From CAYWPG01 sp964460035 (lineage in GTDB: Bacteria > Pseudomonadota > Gammaproteobacteria > Nitrococcales > AK92), in contig CAYWPG010000048.1 in NCBI GenBank assembly GCA_964460035.1, forward strand, positions 1 to 25,071: 25,071 nt of DNA, given 5' to 3'. Shown here in pieces: positions 1 to 8,616 of this stretch. The notes beneath the pieces are model-generated. The model did no database searches. It saw only the letters and a program-made list of their open reading frames with translations, and was not told the DNA's origin. Positions within the stretch are counted from its first letter, which is position 1, and the number at the start of each line of letters is the position of its first letter. Position numbers and translations under genes: made by a program.

Positions 1-349
1 CGGCCGCGAAGGGCTTTTCCAGCTGCAGTACGAGTGTGGAGCTTCGCGGCGAGGGCGCCGCTCCCCGCGGTTGGCGTTCGCCTGGGTAAATACAGCACTC
101 ACTCTGTGGCCAACGCCTCTTGATCCGACACATGGAATCTCCCACAGTGGGCGTGCTCGTTGATCTTTGGAGGGGGCCCTGTGGGAGTAGCCCCCTGGCC
201 ACGAATCTTCTTTTCCCCTCTGGCTGGTAGGAGTGGCCCAGCAAAGGAGCGCGTAGCCGAGCATTGCCACTGTCGATTTCGATGCGCGTGGATCGACTAA
301 GAGTATCTTAGCTACTTCAGGCCAGTCCCGTCGTGCAGGAGTTCCGCCA
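1..349. other. Left-edge non-coding stretch
   Basis: No supported gene is seen here. All three plus frames entering from the left edge stop by about position 165, without recognisable protein features. The stretch holds a GC-rich hairpin (listed separately). It ends in an AGGAG SD site about 8 nt before the ATG at 350. Confidence 0.5.
171..196. terminator. Hairpin, possible terminator or REP-like element
   Basis: The arms AGGGGGC (171-177) and GCCCCCT (190-196) are perfectly complementary around a 12-nt loop containing GTGGGAGTAG. A pyrimidine-rich run with TTCTTTTCC follows at 206-216, so it could end a gene lying off the left edge. The loop text also resembles the GTGGGAG-type palindromic repeats common between genes in Pseudomonas and Xanthomonas relatives. 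Only one clear copy is seen here. Confidence 0.35.
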
Positions 350-709
350 ATGAATCTGTACCTCCTCAGTATCGTGCAGCCCTCCGAAATCCCGCCTCCC
401 GAGGATGAACTCCACGCGATCATGCTCAATGTAGAAGCCGTTAACCGTGAGTTGCGCGCAGCGGATGCGCTGGTGTTCACCGGCGGCCTGGAGCCACCGC
501 GTAAAGCGTTAGTAATGCGGCCGAAACATGGCGGGGAGAACGTGACGACCGATGGGCCTTTCGTCGAAACCAAAGAATTCCTTGGCGGGCTCTACATCAT
601 TCGGGCCGCGGACTGGGAGAAAGCGCTTGGGTGGGCGCGTAAGATCGCCCTCGCGACCACGCTCCCGATAGAGGTGCGCGAGTTTCAGCCAACGCGCAAC
701 GGCGGCTGA
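350..709 (+). CDS. YciI family protein with DGPF motif
   Basis: This 119-residue protein carries the signature of YCII-related DGPF proteins: a TDGPFVETKE segment in the middle, followed by LGGLYIIRA, and a C-terminal EVREF strand. The family has a ferredoxin-like alpha/beta fold. Some members are proposed to be small hydrolases or dehalogenase-like enzymes, and many sit next to ECF sigma factors, but the reaction is generally unknown. The ATG follows an AGGAG SD site at normal spacing. The next gene is convergent, so this gene appears to be transcribed alone. No ECF sigma gene is visible in the window, though one could lie to the left. The family call is firm and the function is not. Confidence 0.85.
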   Translation: MNLYLLSIVQPSEIPPPEDELHAIMLNVEAVNRELRAADALVFTGGLEPPRKALVMRPKHGGENVTTDGPFVETKEFLGGLYIIRAADWEKALGWARKIALATTLPIEVREFQPTRNGG

Positions 710-790
710 GCGGCCCGGCTCTTACCTGAACTGAAGTGAGCGCAGGAGCACGGGCGAATCGGAAAGCGCGTAGTCGTGGACGCGGGCAGC

Positions 791-1123
791 TCAAACTTGG
801 TGGCGCCGTTCGGCCAGCCAGCCGAGCAGCAAGAAGATGCACACCACCGCAAGACCAAGCCAGAGGGCGGGCAGCAAGCCCAACAGCTGTGCCAATAATG
901 GCGCAAGAAAAGCGGTTGCCGCACCGTAGCCGAAAGCACATAGCAGCACAAAGATGCCCACGCGAAGCAGGAAGGGCAGCTGGCGCACTGAGTCGCGCAC
1001 GAAGCGGTTGATATCGTCGCCGAAGATCACCAGCAGCGTAGCCACCACGGCCAGCGCGATGGTCGGCAGGTGTGGCTGAACCCAGCCCGTGAGAGTGTGC
1101 AGCGCCGTGACGATGTAATCCAC
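791..1123 (-). CDS. DUF3392 family small membrane protein
   Basis: From the GTG at 1123 this is a 110-residue protein with a hydrophobic segment near residues 18-33 (ALAVVATLLVIFGDDINR), a second around 48-72 and a third near the C-terminus, ending in basic residues. The GDDINRFVR stretch followed by FLLRVGIFVLLCAFGYG is what I associate with DUF3392 inner-membrane proteins of gammaproteobacteria, which are about 105-110 residues long and of unknown role. I prefer the GTG because a GGGAG SD site lies 7 nt upstream. The longer reading from the ATG at 1165 adds a 14-residue hydrophilic leader with no SD. It is divergent from trpR, with about 190 nt between the two starts. Confidence 0.75.
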   Translation of the reverse strand: MDYIVTALHTLTGWVQPHLPTIALAVVATLLVIFGDDINRFVRDSVRQLPFLLRVGIFVLLCAFGYGAATAFLAPLLAQLLGLLPALWLGLAVVCIFLLLGWLAERRHQV

Positions 1124-1304
1124 TGGGGTGCTCCCGCGACTCTTGTTCGTTCGTTGGGTGCGCATTTTATCAGAAGAGACTAATACAGGGCGGGCGGCGA
1201 CCGGTCGCGCTTACGCTGCGAAGTTACCTTGGTCGTTGCGAGGGAGGGGCGCACCTATGGGACGGTCCACGGGCACTTGCCGAGGGTCTATTGTGCGTGA
1301 TAGC

Positions 1305-1322
1305 GTACTAGTACATGAGTAC
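1305..1322 (+). promoter_or_regulatory. TrpR operator overlapping the trpR start codon
   Basis: The 18-mer GTACTAGTACATGAGTAC matches the symmetric E. coli trp operator core (GTACTAGTTAACTAGTAC) at 14 of 18 positions. The left GTACTAGT arm is identical, and the right GAGTAC arm equals that of the E. coli trpR operator. The ATG of trpR (1315-1317) lies inside it, so a bound repressor would cover the translation start and probably the transcription start. A weak TTGCCG (-35-like) lies at 1277-1282, with ATAGCG 17 nt downstream. No SD precedes the ATG, so the transcript may be leaderless. The operator is seen directly; the promoter is inferred. Confidence 0.7.
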
Positions 1323-1563
1323 ACCAGACCGCTACTTGTCCGACCTGATCGATTACTTGCTAGCTGCCAACGATGCGGCCGCGATGCGACGTGCGCTGGA
1401 AGGGCTGCTGACCCCTTCGGAGATGTCCGAGATCAGCAAGCGCTTGCAGATCGCCCGTCTGTTGAAGCAAGGCAAGACACAACGGGAGGTCGCCAGGGAG
1501 TTGGGTGTTGGCATCGCCACCGTTACGCGTGGCGCTAGAGAGCTCAAAGCTGGAAAGTTCTAA
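1315..1563 (+). CDS. trpR: Trp operon repressor TrpR
   Basis: This 82-residue protein aligns with the core of TrpR: LTPSEMSEI (E. coli LTPDEREAL), RLQIARLLKQG, then a helix-turn-helix QREVARELGVGIATVTRGA that closely follows E. coli QRELKNELGAGIATITRGS. It is shorter than the 108-residue E. coli protein, lacking part of the N-terminal arm and the last helix. The YerC/YecD relatives differ at the GIATVTRG recognition helix, so TrpR is preferred. The stop TAA overlaps an AAGGAGAT SD that serves trpE 9 nt downstream. With a TrpR operator across its own start and trpEG behind it, it probably represses its own unit when tryptophan is bound. Confidence 0.88.
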   Translation: MSTPDRYLSDLIDYLLAANDAAAMRRALEGLLTPSEMSEISKRLQIARLLKQGKTQREVARELGVGIATVTRGARELKAGKF

Positions 1564-1572
1564 GGAGATCTC

Positions 1573-2975
1573 GTGCAACAGAAACCTCCCCGGATTCGTC
1601 TGCCACGCAAGCCGCACTACGTTACGGTTACGGTAGACTGCGAGTTTTTCGATCTTTTCAAGAAGATAGAGAAGCGCTTTCCGATCTGCTTCATGTTGGA
1701 GTCGCTGGGGGAGGATAGCCACTTCTCGCGCTACTCTCTGATCGGCTTCGATCCCGACCAGATCCTTTTCGCACGCGGAAAGTCGCTGTTCATCCAGGAG
1801 CGGGACGGGAGCGTCGCCGAGTATCCCAGCGAGAATCCCTACTATCTGCTCCGTGAGGTCTTCCCCCAGGACGTGATCTCGCGGAAATACGCTGGGGGAT
1901 TGACGGGTTATCTGGGCTACGACTGTGTCAATTACTTCGAGCCCACGCTCAACGTGCAATCCAGCACGCTGTTCGATGCCTTCAAGTTCGGCCTTTATAA
2001 GGACGGCCTGATTCTCGACAAGATGACCGGCGAGGTCATCTACTTCCACTACGATCAGAGCCGTATCGAACTGATCGAATCGCTGCTGGCGGAGGAGTAT
2101 CCGGGCAACGGTCCGCTCACGGTGATCGAGCTGGGAGACAGCATGTCGCGCGAGCAGCACGCGGAGGCGGTGCTGAAGGTCAAGCAGGACATTGCCGCGG
2201 GCAGGATCTTTCAGTGCGAGGTCGGCTTCAAATCCCGCTATCGCCTGCAGGGCGACTGCATCAACATCTACGAGGCGCTGCGCGAGGTGAATCCCTCGCC
2301 GCAGATGTACTATCTGCGCTTCGGCGACGAGCGACTGATCGGTGCCAGTCCCGAGTTGCTGTTCCGTCTCCGTCAGGGGGAGATGGAGACCTATCCGCTT
2401 GCCGGTACGACCCGCCGGGGCAGGGACGCGCAAGAGGACACTCAGCTTGCGCGCGCGCTGCTCAACGATCCGAAGGAGATCGCCGAGCACAACATGCTGG
2501 TGGATTTGCACCGCAACGACATAGGGCGGGTCGCGCGCTTCGGTACCGTGAAGGTGCGCAGTTTGATGGACGTGAAGCGTTTCAGCCACGTGCAGCATAT
2601 CTCCAGCGAGATCGTGGGCATTCTCGCCGAGTCGGAAGACATGTTCAGCGCGCTGGCCAGCAACTTCCCCGCCGGCACGTTGACTGGCGCGCCCAAGATC
2701 GAGGCCATGAAGATCATCGATGAACTGGAGCCCGATGGGCGCGGGCCGTATGGTGGCGCGGTCGGCACCTTCTCGTTCAACGGCGACTGCACCTTCGCCA
2801 TTCCGATTCGCTCGGTGTTTGCCAAAGGCGAGGAGGCCTATGTGCAGACCTGCGGCGGTAACGTGTACGACTCCGATGTGGATGCCGAGTACGAGGAGAT
2901 CCAGCGCAAGCTGGCCGGAACCCGAAAAGTGCTCAGCCGCTTCATGGCAACGACGCCAGCCGAGGAGGGGCGGGC

Positions 2976-2979
<4 letters not shown>
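1573..2979 (+). CDS. trpE: Anthranilate synthase component I
   Basis: This 468-residue chorismate-binding enzyme starts at GTG, preceded by AAGGAGAT. It forms anthranilate from chorismate with ammonia supplied by TrpG, the first committed step of tryptophan synthesis. The PLAGT motif at 275-279 has Ala277 where aminodeoxychorismate synthase PabB has Lys, which favours TrpE. Further blocks are EIAEHNMLVDLHRND, FPAGTLTGAPKIEAM and EYEEIQRK near the C-terminus. An N-terminal MLES (41-44) corresponds to the LLES tryptophan-feedback motif of E. coli TrpE. The usual GAGIV segment before the C-terminal Glu reads TCGGNV here, which is unusual. It overlaps trpG by 4 nt (ATGA), so the subunits are probably translationally coupled. 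Confidence 0.92.
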
Positions 2980-3635
<656 letters not shown>

Positions 3636-3662
3636 GGTCTGTTCTCGCATTTCGCAGCTGGG

Positions 3663-3693
3663 CCAGGGCCGACGCACCGGCGCGCGGCCCTGG
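3663..3693 (+). terminator. Hairpin after trpG
   Basis: A perfect 8-bp inverted repeat, CCAGGGCC (3663-3670) and GGCCCTGG (3686-3693), has a 15-nt GC-rich loop and lies 28 nt after the trpG stop. No T-run follows, so it is at most a weak or Rho-assisted end of the trp unit. Confidence 0.35.
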
Positions 3694-3845
3694 AGAAGAA
3701 TCCGCCAGGGGCGGGCTGACCGGACAGCCGCAGTGTTATCGTTAGTCTCTCTACTGCCGAGAAGCGACGCCGGATCGGCCGCCGTCCGCTTCTGCCAGCT
3801 TTACAAGTGCCCGGAAACAGGGCGCATACCAGGAGGATTGCGCAA

Positions 3846-5255
3846 ATGAGTGACTTCCCGATGCTGATCGATGGGCGGCTGGTAGCCGCACAGCGTCAAT
3901 TCGACGTCATCAATCCCGCCGATGAGAGTGTGGTAGGCCGGGCACCGAACGCGAGCGACCACGACCTGGACCAGGCGGTAGCGGCAGCGGAGCGCGCGTT
4001 CGCGAGCTGGCGGCACACCGGCACCGAGCAACGCGGCGCGGTGCTCACAGCAATCGCCGATGTCATCGATAAGCACGCTGACGAGCTGATCGACCTGCTG
4101 GTGGCCGAGCAGGGCAAACCGCGGGCGCAGGCGCAGCGGGAAGTTCTTCAGCAGGCGGCGGCGCGTCTGCGTGTGCGCGCAACGCAGGAGCTCAAGCCCG
4201 AAGTGATCCGGGACGACGCCAAAGCGCGGGTGGAGATTCACTACCGACCGCTGGGCGTGGCCGCGGCTATCGTGCCCTGGAACTATCCGTTCGGCATTGC
4301 CGCCGGCAAACTCGCCACAGCGCTGATGGCTGGCTGTACCCTGGTTTTGAAGCCGTCGCCGTTCACCCCGCTGGCTACCTTGCGGCTAGGGGCGCTGATC
4401 AAGGATGTGGTGCCGCCGGGTGTGGTCAATATCGTGTGCGGCGATGACAGTTTCGGGCCCAAGGTCACCGCCCACCCCGGCATCAAGAAGATTTCCTTTA
4501 CCGGCTCCATCGCGACCGGTAAGAAAGTCATGCAGAGCGCCGCGGGCGACCTCAAGCGAATTACCCTGGAACTGGGCGGCAACGATGCCGCCATCCTGCT
4601 CGATGACGTCGATCTTGAGAAGGCGGCCGTGCCCTTGTTCATGGGCGCATTCGTCAACGCCGGCCAGACCTGCGTTGCAATCAAACGGGTGTATGCCCCC
4701 GATCCGATCTATGAGGACGTAGTGCAGGCACTGGCTACGCTGGCCAAACGCGCCAAGGTCGGGCCGGGCAGCGATCCGGAGTCCACCATAGGGCCGATCC
4801 AGAACCGCCTGCAATACGAGCGGGTGCTCGCGGTGCTGGAATCGGTCAAGTCAGGCGAAGGGCGCATCGTGGCCGGCGGGGAGGCGCTGCCGGGCAAGGG
4901 CTATTTCATCGCGCCTACCATTGTCGCGGACGTGAAGGAAGGGTGTCGTCTGGTGGACGAGGAGACGTTCGGACCCATTCTGCCGGTCATCCGCTACAGC
5001 GATGTGGACGATGCGATACGGCGCGCCAACGCGACCCTCTATGGCTTGGGCGGGTCGGTGTGGAGCGAGAACCTGGAGCGGGCGGCGGAAGTCGCAAGGC
5101 AGCTCGATACGGGAACTGCCTGGGTGAACCAGCATCCCGCCTTGAGCCCCGACGTGCCCTTCGCGGGAGCGAAGCATTCCGGTATAGGCGTGGAGTCGGG
5201 CGTTTATGGTTTGAGGGAGTTCTCTCAGCTGCACGTGGTGAACATTCGCAAGTAG
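3846..5255 (+). CDS. NAD(P)-dependent aldehyde dehydrogenase
   Basis: This 469-residue ALDH-superfamily enzyme oxidises an aldehyde to the acid. From the ATG at 3846 the landmarks run in order: PWNYPFG (substrate tunnel), FTGSIATGKKVM (Rossmann turn), the general base Glu242 in ELGGND, the nucleophile Cys276 in NAGQTC, and EETFGPI near the C-terminus. The Glu-Cys distance of 34 residues is the normal one. An AGGAGG SD lies about 9 nt before this ATG, so the longer reading from 3807 is rejected. The natural substrate cannot be read from sequence; succinate-semialdehyde or medium-chain aldehydes are both possible. It is probably not cotranscribed with trpG. Confidence 0.9.
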   Translation: MSDFPMLIDGRLVAAQRQFDVINPADESVVGRAPNASDHDLDQAVAAAERAFASWRHTGTEQRGAVLTAIADVIDKHADELIDLLVAEQGKPRAQAQREVLQQAAARLRVRATQELKPEVIRDDAKARVEIHYRPLGVAAAIVPWNYPFGIAAGKLATALMAGCTLVLKPSPFTPLATLRLGALIKDVVPPGVVNIVCGDDSFGPKVTAHPGIKKISFTGSIATGKKVMQSAAGDLKRITLELGGNDAAILLDDVDLEKAAVPLFMGAFVNAGQTCVAIKRVYAPDPIYEDVVQALATLAKRAKVGPGSDPESTIGPIQNRLQYERVLAVLESVKSGEGRIVAGGEALPGKGYFIAPTIVADVKEGCRLVDEETFGPILPVIRYSDVDDAIRRANATLYGLGGSVWSENLERAAEVARQLDTGTAWVNQHPALSPDVPFAGAKHSGIGVESGVYGLREFSQLHVVNIRK

Positions 5256-5644
5256 CGGGCCGAGAAACTGCAAGCACGCGATACGCGCGACCCTGCGAGC
5301 GGCCCAATCGGTCCGCCGGGGCCGCAGGCTTGTAGTTCGGCCCGGCGCATGCCGGGTCGCGGTTGTGAAACAGATCCTCTATCTGACCAGGCGCGTTGAT
5401 GCCCCCATCATGGCTAAGAAAGAGGGGGCGCACTGGGCGTAGACCGAAGCGCTCGTCGAGAGAGCCGCCAAGGAGGTCAACGCGGCTGCGCTCAGCGATC
5501 CTTCGACCGAGGTGGGGGGCGCCCCCAGCAAATCCGCGGCACCTTCGCAAGGCGGTTGCAGGTCATGCAGGGCGGGTCGTTGCGATGGGCGGCTCCTTCA
5601 CGCCCGCATAGCCCCGGCCGACCTGCTGCCGCCTTGCGAGTCGG
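5256..5644. other. Intergenic region after the aldehyde dehydrogenase
   Basis: There is no supported gene. The stretch lies between convergent genes. It holds an imperfect dyad around 5292-5331 (CCTGC...GCAGG with GCGGCCC/GGGCCGC) and the compact hairpin listed separately. A frame from the ATG at 5410 is interrupted by TAG after nine codons and shows no homology I recognise. Confidence 0.4.
5338..5359. terminator. GC-rich hairpin between convergent genes
   Basis: CCCGGC (5341-5346), loop GCAT and GCCGGG (5351-5356) extend by a G-U and two further pairs to a 9-bp stem. There is no T-run on either side. It could mark the end of either convergent transcript. Confidence 0.3.
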
Positions 5645-6130
5645 TTAGCCGGCCGGCTGTTGCTGCTGCTCCAGCTCGCTGAGTTGAACGTTCTGGTCGG
5701 CAGGCTGATACTGCGTCGGGTCTTCATGGAAAGCGCGGGCCTGCTCCGTAAACTCCTCCTGGCTCATTTGCTGGGTGAGTTGGAGCTGGTCGCCTTCCGC
5801 CCTGAACTCCGATGCGGGAATGGGCGCGTACCGCTCGCCTAAATGCAGCACACGCGGATGCGCCACCAGCAGTTCTATCTCGCCGCTTTGCTGATTCTTC
5901 ACCAGATCGATAACGGTGCCGAAGTGGCTGCCTTCCTGGTCGTTAACGCGCATGCCGATGAGCTCTTCGCCCATGCGGTCGCTTATGGATGGGTCCAGTT
6001 GCCCGGGTTGTTGCGACTGCTGTCCGGCAACAGCCGCCCCGCTGACGAACAAGCCCAATGCGAGCAGACTTGCGCCCAGAAACGATCGAATAGCATTCGA
6101 GCGAACTTCCGAGTCGTATTTACAGCGCAT
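5645..6130 (-). CDS. Periplasmic PRC-barrel domain protein
   Basis: This 161-residue protein has an N-terminal Sec signal peptide: a basic start, the hydrophobic stretch FLGASLLALGLFVSG and an AVA-G cleavage site near residue 36. The PRC-barrel core follows at about 54-105 (ELIGMRVNDQEGSHFGTVIDLV through AHPRVLHLGERYAPIPAS). A Gln-rich tail closes the protein. PRC-barrels are small beta-barrels used as protein or RNA adaptors, as in RimM and photosynthetic reaction centre H. Exported versions are often linked to envelope or osmotic stress, but the partner here is unknown. A GGGAG SD precedes the ATG by about 8 nt. It appears monocistronic. Confidence 0.8.
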   Translation of the reverse strand: MRCKYDSEVRSNAIRSFLGASLLALGLFVSGAAVAGQQSQQPGQLDPSISDRMGEELIGMRVNDQEGSHFGTVIDLVKNQQSGEIELLVAHPRVLHLGERYAPIPASEFRAEGDQLQLTQQMSQEEFTEQARAFHEDPTQYQPADQNVQLSELEQQQQPAG

Positions 6131-6458
6131 AACGGGTTCTCCCTTCGTGAAACGCTATGCATGTCCCATTGACGTGTTGACAAAAATGCCGACAAGAAGA
6201 AGTCGGTCTCGCTTTAATTGGGCGGGGAAGTGGTGCAATGCAAGGGAGGAATATGCGGAAATAGTGGTAATGGAGTGGGTTTGGCGCTAAGAATACGGTG
6301 GCCGGTAGAGCATGTGGGGTGCCGAGTATATGCCGTGAGGCAGCACAGCCGGGGGCAGGGGGGCGGTACACTAAATCAACGCGTACTTTGGAAGAGCGTG
6401 TTGAGCGCGCCTTGGATGAGTTTCGTGACAAGCCCGGTTGGACGAAGCCGGTCCTGAC
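6131..6458. other. Divergent intergenic region
   Basis: This 328-nt gap separates the divergent PRC-barrel and glycosylase genes and should hold promoters for both. A TTGACA lies at 6177-6182 on the plus strand without a convincing -10. A plus-strand frame ending TAA at 6469 (residues TLEERVERALDEF, then a WTKPVL segment) looks protein-like for about 30 codons, but it has no clear start and I do not call it. Confidence 0.35.
6189..6206 (-). terminator. Weak minus-strand terminator-like hairpin
   Basis: Read on the minus strand, CCGAC, an 8-nt loop TTCTTCTT and GTCGG form a 5-bp stem followed by CATTTTTG. It would stop transcripts entering from the right before the PRC-barrel gene. The stem is short. 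Confidence 0.25.
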
Positions 6459-6983
6459 ATGTCGTACGTAAGGGGTTTTCCGCCGATCGCCGATCCTTCG
6501 GCACGGGTGCTTATTCTAGGCAGCATGCCGGGACGAGCTTCGCTCGCCGCGCAGCAATATTACGCACATCCGCGGAACGCCTTTTGGCGGATCATGAGCG
6601 AGCACTTCGAGTTCGACGTGCACGCGCCGTATGCCGAGCGCGCCGCGCGCCTGCGTGCCCACCGTGTAGCTGTGTGGGATGTGGTCGAATCTTGCAGTCG
6701 AGCGTCCAGTCTGGATTCCGATATACAGAGCGCTTCCGTGGTACCCAATGATTTCGAAGCGTTCTTTGACGAGCACAGCGATATCGCCCTGGTTTGCTTC
6801 AACGGCGTCAAAGCAGCGGAGCTGTACCGCAGGCATGTGAAACCTTGCCTGGTCGGCGGGGCTGACTTGTCGTATCTCACACTGCCATCGACCAGCCCTG
6901 CCAACGCGGCCGTCCCCTATACCAGGAAACTGGCAGTCTGGCGCAAAGCCATAGCGGCTGGCTTGCGCGATCCGGTTCGGTGA
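6459..6983 (+). CDS. DNA-deoxyinosine glycosylase (UDG superfamily, family 6-like)
   Basis: This 174-residue protein of the uracil-DNA glycosylase superfamily has GSMPGRASL (21-29) as motif 1, YYAHPRNAFWRIM (34-46) with Asn40 as the likely catalytic Asn, and a C-terminal LPSTSPANA loop as motif 2. This combination fits the hypoxanthine-DNA glycosylase group (family 6) rather than Mug/TDG. It would remove hypoxanthine formed by adenine deamination and start base-excision repair. The ATG at 6459 is preferred over the in-frame TTG at 6438 because homology begins at VRGFPPIAD; neither has a strong SD. It is apparently a single gene. Confidence 0.85.
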   Translation: MSYVRGFPPIADPSARVLILGSMPGRASLAAQQYYAHPRNAFWRIMSEHFEFDVHAPYAERAARLRAHRVAVWDVVESCSRASSLDSDIQSASVVPNDFEAFFDEHSDIALVCFNGVKAAELYRRHVKPCLVGGADLSYLTLPSTSPANAAVPYTRKLAVWRKAIAAGLRDPVR

Positions 6984-7521
6984 GGCGCCAGCAGATCTGT
7001 CCCACAATTGCGGCGGGTCGCCTCGGCGCACGGTGCTGCTCGGCTCTGTCAAACGCTCTTAAGTTTTGCTGTGAAGCGTCGTTCTTCCCTAATAAGGCTT
7101 GTCACCGGTAGCGTCCGGGCCGTTCTAGCCAAATGCCGGAGCTGTTCGGTTTCGGGCTTGCTCGGGCTCGTGGTTCGCAGCTCCCATTGGTGCAGCGCTA
7201 GATGAACCAATAGCTTAACTGCTCGATTCAAGGGCCAAGCATTCCCGCACCTCTCTAGCTTGCTGCCGATGGCGGCGCTACCGCAAGAAGGAGGCGCCGG
7301 CCAAGTTCGCATGCGCCAAGCAGACTTGGCGCCATCGGGGCTATCGGCTTTGACGCGCTTTCCGACCTCGGCAGGCATATCGCTAAAGCCGTCGCGCTGG
7401 GCGTAGGGAACCGCTTGGCGGAGCGGCTACCGACAGGCGGCTTTAGGCAATCATCGAACCCCGCCGTACCGGGGGTCGGCACAACTAGAAAGAGTACGCT
7501 TTACCGTGGGGGAACGAGATA
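6984..7521. other. 538-nt stretch without a supported gene
   Basis: Only short frames without homology or SD are seen. A plus frame ending TAG at 7522 contains GFDALSDLGRHIAKAVALG, which reads like protein, but no start or family can be assigned. It could be a decayed gene. No hairpin with a T-run was found. Confidence 0.3.
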
Positions 7522-7851
7522 GTGTTGGACATGAGCCAAATACTGGTGTGCACGCACTGTGGGGCGCTGGCAAAAAGCACTAAGAAGCGCTCGGTACTTG
7601 GTCAGGTCCGTGGGTATTGCTCCAGCTGCTCCAGGCACTTTCATTATCCCTTCTCTGGCCGCTTCAGAGTGGCGTTCTGGCTAGGGGCTCTGCTGACGGG
7701 GGTTATCGTCGCTTTAGGCATTAAGCGCGCCATGTCTCAGGCCGGCACGCCCATAGAGGCATTCGGCTTCGCGCCGCTGTTCATTGCGTTCGCGGCGGGG
7801 CTTATCTACAACGCGCTGCTGCGTTACCGGCTTGCGCGCACGAGAGCCTAG
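7522..7851 (+). CDS. Zinc-ribbon membrane protein, function unknown
   Basis: This 109-residue protein begins with a zinc-ribbon: Cys10-x2-Cys13 and Cys33-x2-Cys36, separated by a basic linker (KSTKKRSVLGQVRG). Two hydrophobic helices follow, about residues 49-67 and 80-98, ending in an Arg-rich tail. The layout suggests a cytoplasmic zinc-binding head on a membrane hairpin. I do not recognise a named family. The start could be the GTG at 7522, which follows GGGGGAACGAG, or the in-frame ATG at 7531; homology would have to decide. It is flanked by gaps and probably transcribed alone. Confidence 0.65.
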   Translation: MLDMSQILVCTHCGALAKSTKKRSVLGQVRGYCSSCSRHFHYPFSGRFRVAFWLGALLTGVIVALGIKRAMSQAGTPIEAFGFAPLFIAFAAGLIYNALLRYRLARTRA

Positions 7852-8013
7852 GGCTGCCGTAGGCCGATGTTCGAGCCCGCCTCTTGTTGGCCGCACTCCC
7901 GGGTGTGATAGGTTAGGTTGGGAACGCTGTGTCCTGTACCATTTTCGGGCACGTTGAATAAACCCATGCGGGCGCCGATTTGCGATCGGGCCTAGGTCTT
8001 GGATGGAGCGATT

Positions 8014-8490
8014 ATGCTGAGCGAGACGGACCTGCGCCACTTGCGCCGCTGCATAGAGTTGGCGACTCACGCTTTGGAGGTGGGCGACGAACCGTTCGGT
8101 TCGGTGTTGGTCGCCGCCGATGGGACGGTGCTTGCGGAGGACCGCAATCGCGTAGCGGGAGGAGATCGGACGCGGCACCCCGAGTTCGAACTGGCGCGCT
8201 GGGCTGCCGCCAACATGACGCCCGAGGAACGGGCGGCAGCGACAGTGTATACCTCAGGCGAGCATTGCCCCATGTGCGCTGCGGCGCATGGTTGGGTCGG
8301 CCTGGGGCGTATAGTCTACGCAAGCTCGTCCGCCCAATTGGCCGAATGGCTGCGGGAGCTGGGTGTGGCGCCGCCGCCGGTGGCGACCTTGCCTATTCAG
8401 ACGATCGTGCCCGGGGCTGTGGTGGAAGGTCCCGTACCCGCGCTTGCCGAACAGGTGCGTGAGCTCCATCGCCGTTTCCACGGACGCTGA
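8014..8490 (+). CDS. Nucleoside/cytidine deaminase-like zinc enzyme
   Basis: From the ATG at 8014 this is a 158-residue CMP/dCMP-deaminase-fold protein. The zinc ligands are His55 in RHPEFE, Cys85 and Cys88 in HCPMC, and Glu57 is the proton shuttle. The usual HAE reads HPE and the usual PCxxC reads HCPMC. This matches a distinct subgroup of COG0590 nucleoside deaminases rather than tRNA deaminase TadA. The substrate could be guanine, cytosine or a modified nucleoside. GGAG lies 6 nt before this ATG, so it is favoured over the in-frame TTG at 7999. It is convergent with the esterase. Confidence 0.82.
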   Translation: MLSETDLRHLRRCIELATHALEVGDEPFGSVLVAADGTVLAEDRNRVAGGDRTRHPEFELARWAAANMTPEERAAATVYTSGEHCPMCAAAHGWVGLGRIVYASSSAQLAEWLRELGVAPPPVATLPIQTIVPGAVVEGPVPALAEQVRELHRRFHGR

Positions 8491-8552
8491 TGTGAAACGG
8501 TACGCGCAGTCAGACATGGCCGCGTGACCGCATGCCATAAGTTTCCTGCAAG

Positions 8553-8585
8553 GCTTGGCCGGTGCCATTAAGGCACCGGCCAAGC
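8553..8585. terminator. Perfect 14-bp hairpin between convergent genes
   Basis: The arms GCTTGGCCGGTGCC (8553-8566) and GGCACCGGCCAAGC (8572-8585) pair without mismatch around the loop ATTAA. It sits midway between the deaminase stop (8490) and the esterase stop (8617), the expected place for a bidirectional terminator. No clear T-run follows on either strand. Confidence 0.6.
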
Positions 8586-8616
8586 GTTAACGGCCGATCC
8601 CGTTAAACCCTGGCGA

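Noticed and set aside
1197..1208. 12-bp palindrome GCGACCGGTCGC between DUF3392 and trpR.
   Set aside because: Short GC palindromes are expected by chance here, and it does not align with a promoter.
5410..5644. Possible broken gene: an ATG at 5410 with a TAG after nine codons, then an open stretch (TEALVERAAKEVNAAAL).
   Set aside because: No SD, no recognised family, and open frames are frequent in this GC-rich DNA; the composition could be chance.
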